Of a stretch of DNA of 64,000 nt, positions 58,751-64,000 are shown piece by piece (position 1 is the stretch's first letter; each line of letters starts with the position of its first letter). A model generated the notes under the pieces. The model was not told where the DNA came from, ran no database searches, and was given only the letters and a program-made list of their open reading frames with translations. The stretch is from Cenococcum geophilum 1.58 (lineage: Eukaryota > Ascomycota > Dothideomycetes > Gloniales > Gloniaceae). Where the stretch lies: positions 1,178,001 through 1,242,000 of the forward strand of contig KV748181.1 of assembly GCA_001692895.1 (NCBI GenBank), in the 5' to 3' direction. The position numbers and the translations under genes were made by a program.

Positions 58751-61700
58751 TGGGTTCTATCCTAGACCGTACTTATATTAACTAACTAGCTTCTTCTAAC
58801 TCCTCTCTAAGTAGTCATAACATTATACTTAAAGCGTCCGTAACACCATCTCCCTCCTCTCTATCTTTGTCCTTAAAGATACCTAGCATCTCTAGGTCGT
58901 TCACTAGAGGTATAATATCCGTCTAATCAATTTGGTTAATATCGTTACTTATAATACCTAAAGCATCCTCTCTTTCTTCTATAGCTCGCCGGTCTCGTAC
59001 CATTGCTGCGATATTATCTCTTAGTGAAATAATACTATCTCCGTGTTCTCGTTGTGCAAAAAAGGGGTTAGTCTGTATTACGTTGACGAGTCCTTTATCT
59101 TAATAACCTTCCTCTTATTTAGAGTATACTAAGGCAAACGTTTAATTGTCTTGCGATGTTCGTTCTATTTCTAACACTAAGTATACGCGTCCTATAACTC
59201 TTAGTAGTCTTTAAGTTCCCTAAGTAATTTGTTATAGGGTCTCATGTTTAATTTAAGGCAGAAAAACTTAAGGGTAATCTTGCCGCAGCGCTAGCGGAAG
59301 CTTATCGTCGTTCTAAAGAATCTACTTGTGCCCTTAAGGCTTAGCAGTCTGCCTTTATAAAAGTTTAACGTCTTTAACGTGTTCGTAAGAAGGTCTATTC
59401 TAAGGAGTGGAAACTTATAGAATAAGGTTTGCAGGAACTAGGTAATAAGAGAACCGACTCTCCTCCTATAGTAAAGGGAACAACTCTAAGTAGTTCAGCA
59501 GTCGCTCTTTCTAGGTCCCCCTTAGGTAACTCGTTCTTTAATACTCCTTCCCTATTAATATTGCCTGACCTATTTTCTTCTAATACTCCTATACCTTTTC
59601 TATAGCGTTTTTTAAATTTTCTAGTGGCTCCTAGGTAGTCTTAGTGTAGCCTATTTACTTAACCTCGTACTATATTTTATTGTTAGTGTCCTCGTGACTA
59701 ATAATCTTCAAAACTTACTATTTATCTTTTTCCTATCCTCTATACGTGTCTGCTTCGTAGACTGGTGGCTTAATATTCCCATATACTGGCTCTAGCATCG
59801 CGATATACTATATAGGATAGATCTTTATTTTAGCTAGTAGGTTTAACTTAAATATAACCGATGAAATCCTCTTTTTAATTTTAAAAGGTCCTAGTCTAAC
59901 GTAGTCCAACTTCTTACTTAGTTATTAACTTTTAAAATTTTTGTATAATAGCCATACTTTATCTCCCTCCTTAAGATCTAGTCCCTTAGATCTCTTAGCA
60001 TTATAGTATTTTTTTATCCTTTACTATACTACCTTAGCTGTTTCTATAAGGTTCGCATAAAGATTTATTAATATCTCCATCCTTTACTTAGCTATACTAC
60101 TTACTTTCTTTACTTAATGTAGCGATAATAAGGTCCTTAGCTTATATCCGTAATTCGCCTTAAATGGTAATATACCTATTCCTTTTTATGGTGTTGTATT
60201 ATATGCAAACTATATAACTAGTAGTAGCGATACTTAATTATTCTGTGCGTGATTAATATAATGTCTTAAATACTGCTCTAGTGTCTAGTTTAATCTTTCT
60301 GTTTAACTATCTATCTGTGGATGATATATAGTAAAAGTTGCTACTTAAACTCCTTATTCCGCTAAGAATACTTCCTAGAATGCTATTACGAATCTTAGAT
60401 CTCTATCCAATATAATCTTACTTAGTACTCTATATCTTATAAATACTTCCTTAACATAGATTCTAGCGACATCTTCCACTGATATTTCTTCTGTATAGGC
60501 TATAAAGTATCCCTACTTTGTAAGCTTGTCTACTATTACTAAGATCGCGTTATAATCTTGTCCGGTAATAGGATCTCTTAACTTTAGTAACTTAATAATA
60601 AAGTCCTATAATATGACCTCCTATGGTCTCTCTGGTATTTTAATAGGTTGTAGCCCTCTATACGGCTTATGCCTTATTAGTTTATTCCTTTAGTAATCTA
60701 GATATTCCTTAGTAACCCTTCTAGCTATCCTTTAGATTCTGTTAATAATATACTCCTCCTAGAGTCTTAATACTAAGCCCGTAGCTCCATTGTGTCCTTA
60801 AGTTAGTCCTTTATAGAAATCCTCCACAAACTGCTCTACTATGCTTCTTAGGATATACTTTGCTTCTTAATTTTCGTATATGTCTAACTATAGGTCTTCT
60901 AGCTGTTCTTTTAGAATCCTTTATACCTAATAGCTTTTTGGTGTCTTATAGACTTTTTCTAACTTACTCTCTTAAGTTGCTGCGATCTTTGGATGATTAT
61001 ACCTAATTAGTCCATCTATATCTTTTCGCAGTAAAGCCCCTAATAGCTTATCGTTACTTTATAGTTTAGCTTTTTAACTTAACACATTGGCTTGTATGTT
61101 GTCTGTACCCTTAGTATGCTAAATCTTAAAATAGTATTCTGCAAGCATCTCTGCCCATCTAACCTATCTTTGGTTAAGTTCCTTTATTATTAGGAATTCT
61201 ATTAGGTTCTTATAATCCATCTTAACTATAAATAGTTTCTCTATACCTTGCAAGAATGCTCTTTATTTCTTTAATACTGTAACTATACCTAATAACTCCT
61301 TATTATAGATGTCATAGTTTAACTCTAGTAGTGTTATCTTTTAACTATAATATGCTACTAGATGCTATCTATCTGGATGCCTTTATATAAAACATGCTCT
61401 TAGTGCAAAGTCTAATATATTTGTTTTTATAACCGTCTCTAGTCCTAGTTAATAGATCTTAAGAACTGGCTCCTAGGTAAATAACTCTTTGATTTTTTTA
61501 AAGAGTTCTTACTGTTCCTCTCCCTATACCTATAGTTCTTCTTTCTTTGTTAATTATGTAAGTGGTTTAATATTTTTTAACTACTGCGCTATAAACCTTC
61601 TGTAGTAATTACAAAACCTTAGGAATAATCTTAACTATATAACGTTCTCCGGTTCTTGCCAATTTACTATAGCCTTAATTTTCTTTAAATCTATACTAAG

Positions 61701-64000
61701 TTGGCCTAGTTTAATAATAAATCCGACGAAATTGGTCTTCCTGGTAAAGAACTCGCATTTCTTAATTGCTACTGGCATCTATTCTTCCTATAGTCTCTTT
61801 AAAACCCATTTAATATATTCTCCGTTAAGATATACTATAATAAATTTATCTAGGTGTTCTCCTAATACATTATTAATATACTTCTAGAACGTTACTGGTG
61901 CGTTTATAAGCCCGAATTGTATAACTAATAGTTTATATAGTCCTTCCTTTAACCTAAAGGCTGCCTTTTATTTATTGCCTTTCTTGATCCTAATCTAATA
62001 GTACGCCCATCTTAGATCTATCTTTATGAAGATTTGCGCATTGCCTATCCTATCTTAGATTTCGCTAATTAAGGGTAAAGGATACCTATCCTTTCTAGTA
62101 ATGCTATTTAACTATCTGTAGTTAATATATAGCCTTAGTTTACCATTCTTCTTTAGTATAAATAGTACTGGATAACCCGCTGATAACTGCGATAGTCTAA
62201 TATATCCTTTTTATAAGTTTTCTTAGATAAACTCTTTTAATGCTCTACCTTCTTCTTTAGTAAGCTTATAGATTAGAAAAAACCTTAGACTTATTCCTAG
62301 TTCTAATTCTATTTTATAGTCCCATGCTATATACTCTAACAGCTTTTTACTTTTAGGTGACTATAGTTTCTTGCTATACTTATGGTATCTCTTTAGTATA
62401 TAGCTTAGCCCTTTTTCTATTTCTTTATAAGTTGCTTCTACTTAGTACCATACTATCTTAGCTTGTTATTGCATCTTACGGCGTTAAGTATCCTTAATAT
62501 CAACCTAACCTATAATCTAATTAATCTTCGGATTATATTCCTGTAACTAAAGTATTCCTAATACTGCCTTATTATTCCCTAATAGTAATATGTCAAAAGA
62601 CATCTCAATCTGTCTCCCTTTAATGGTTAGCTAAATAGGTCCTGTTTTGAGATTAATAATGCCTCCTCCATAGGCTATCGGATCTCCTAAAATTGTCACT
62701 AATAGGTAAGAATATTCCTTCTATCTGTGCGGTAATCCCATTCTTTTAACTGCTATTGGTAAGATATAGTTCCTTATTACTCTACTATCTATTAGTACCT
62801 TAAACTATTAATCTTACTATTTAACTTATAAATTTAGGTGTCGTCCTTAAATTCCCTTAAGGGTCTAAGGCTCTACCACTAGCTTCCTTTGGTCCCGTAG
62901 GCCTCTACTTTTCCCGCCTGCTAGCTACTAGATCCTATTTATACTTAGTCTAACTTAGGCTAATACTTAGTTNNNTTNTTNTCTTTAATATNCNATAGAT
63001 AGGTNTTCNCTNGANATTCCCACNATTATNATCNNTNTAGGNATTNTTCNNTAAGGAATCTTCCTAGTTAAAGTATTAAGTCCCCTTATTCTTAAACTTC
63101 TACTAGGTGCCAACTATGCATATACTTAGCGTTTTAATACTTTGCCTCATCCGTCATCTAATATATCCTTATTAGATACTTCCGATTTTTATCTTTTAGT
63201 GCTCTATGTATGTTATATATATTATCTACGCACGCTATCTATAATAGTATATGATATGCTTAATATCTTAGGTTAACTCTCGGCTTATCCTCGTCCTTAA
63301 GTTTAAACCTTTCTCATATTAATCTAAGCGTTATGACTTTGTTCGCAGGTACTAAGATACGCCTTTTGCTTCTCTAGTCCTCTAATTACTCCTCTAGATC
63401 TTTTAATATTATAATTAAGGCTCCCTTAATATAAGTTATAGCCTTCTCTATAATTAGGTGGTCCTAGATAACTTTTTCGTCTAACTATATATAGAAATCC
63501 TCCTACTTATCACTATGTCGTTGCCTATACCACTTTTAATATAGCTACTTAAGTGTATACGGCTCGTCCGTAAGGAAATATCTCTTTATTACTGTATTGT
63601 AACAGCCTTTAGTGTGTTGTTCCTTAAACCTAGTAGGAATCCCTAGATCCTCTTCTTGTTCTAGTTTAATAAGCCACTTAGCTCTTAGTGTGCCTATTTT
63701 AGGCCTATTAGTGATCCTTTATACTAGCACTCTATCCCTTATACGTCCTAATGTGCTAGATCTCTTATCTAGTTTCTGTTCTTGCTATAAGGTAATTCTT
63801 ACTCTAAATTCCTCCATGGTTTCTTTTACGTCGCGTTTTATAAGTGGATCCTTAAAGTCCTTTTACTTCTTAATCTTGGTATTAGCTTTTTAATCTTTAG
63901 GCTAAACACTATGCTCCCCTAGTAAGTCCTCTGGGTCTATATGTCTATCTCCTAGTCTAATTGCTGTTTATATTGCAGATTCTCTAATCTATAAAGAAGC
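58751..64000 (-). pseudogene. Ty3/gypsy pol relic, copy 2 (partial)
   Basis: Read on the minus strand from the window edge leftwards. It has gag/protease (aspartic motif DSR at about 62790, expected DSGA), reverse transcriptase (about 62450-61720), RNase H (NYDIYNKELLGIVTVLKK at 61255-61322), an HHCC-type region and an integrase. The integrase catalytic positions read *DFIIKLLK (about 60600), IILDRDLRFV (about 60400) and YHPQIDS*TERLN (about 60310). A C-terminal domain follows (GPFKIKKRIS, near 59870). The three integrase acidic residues remain. Compared with copy 1 it lacks 36 bp at 61823/61824, removing the residues just after the RT catalytic Asp pair. Undetermined bases lie at 62973-63051. 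It runs off the right edge. Confidence 0.9.
62973..63051. other. Cluster of undetermined bases
   Basis: About twenty scattered N positions within 80 bases of gypsy copy 2. The matching region of copy 1 (about 1300-1380) is fully determined. Scattered Ns in a repeat suggest collapsed or conflicting reads from several gypsy copies. Confidence 0.9.

Overview
This window looks like a transposon-rich, AT-rich compartment from a filamentous ascomycete (Pezizomycotina). Both strands are loaded with TpA. Intact CAG, CAA and TGG codons are rare where homology predicts them, and in-frame TAG/TAA stops sit where conserved families have Gln or Trp. That is the signature of repeat-induced point mutation (RIP, CpA to TpA). 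I see no intact gene; every protein-coding call is a relic, recognised from conserved motifs that survive between the stops.

The most interesting object is a nested structure in the middle. A KDZ/Plavaka-type transposase gene on the minus strand runs from about 55.5 kb down to about 11.2 kb, but is split by two insertions. One is a 5'-truncated Tad1-like LINE (52822-54670, 16-bp target duplication). The other is a ~39.4-kb element (13251-52664) bounded by a 6-bp direct repeat TTTACT and short inverted ends ATGGAGATC / GGTCTCCAT. Removing the 39.4-kb segment restores one continuous KDZ reading frame at the junction. The first gene inside its left end, reading inward, is a DUF3435 tyrosine recombinase. 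This is the architecture of a Starship giant transposon with its captain, here heavily mutated by RIP.

Layout: 1-5215, minus-strand Ty3/gypsy element with an LTR (4316-5059) carrying a hAT-type MITE and followed by a scrap of a second internal region. 5216-10860, Ty1/copia element on the plus strand, hit by three inserts flanked by TA, one of them a 1.8-kb block full of minisatellites. 11215-13250, C-terminal half of the KDZ transposase. 13251-52664, the Starship candidate. Its cargo is the captain (+), a BTB/POZ relic (-), a zinc-finger transcription factor relic (-), a 4.2-kb segment between inverted 31-bp repeat arrays, an HMT1/ATM-type ABC half-transporter (+), a 17-bp minisatellite, several unrecognised relics, a FunK1 fungal kinase (+), a second 17-bp minisatellite, an AAA+ ATPase (-) and more unrecognised relics. 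52665-55500, N-terminal half of the KDZ transposase with the LINE inside it. 57389-64000, a second minus-strand gypsy element whose LTR carries a 1-kb LINE-tailed chimeric insert with little RIP; it runs off the window edge.

No tRNA, rRNA, CRISPR array or convincing promoter was seen. Coordinates of relics are approximate because frames shift and stops are frequent; boundaries set by target duplications are exact.
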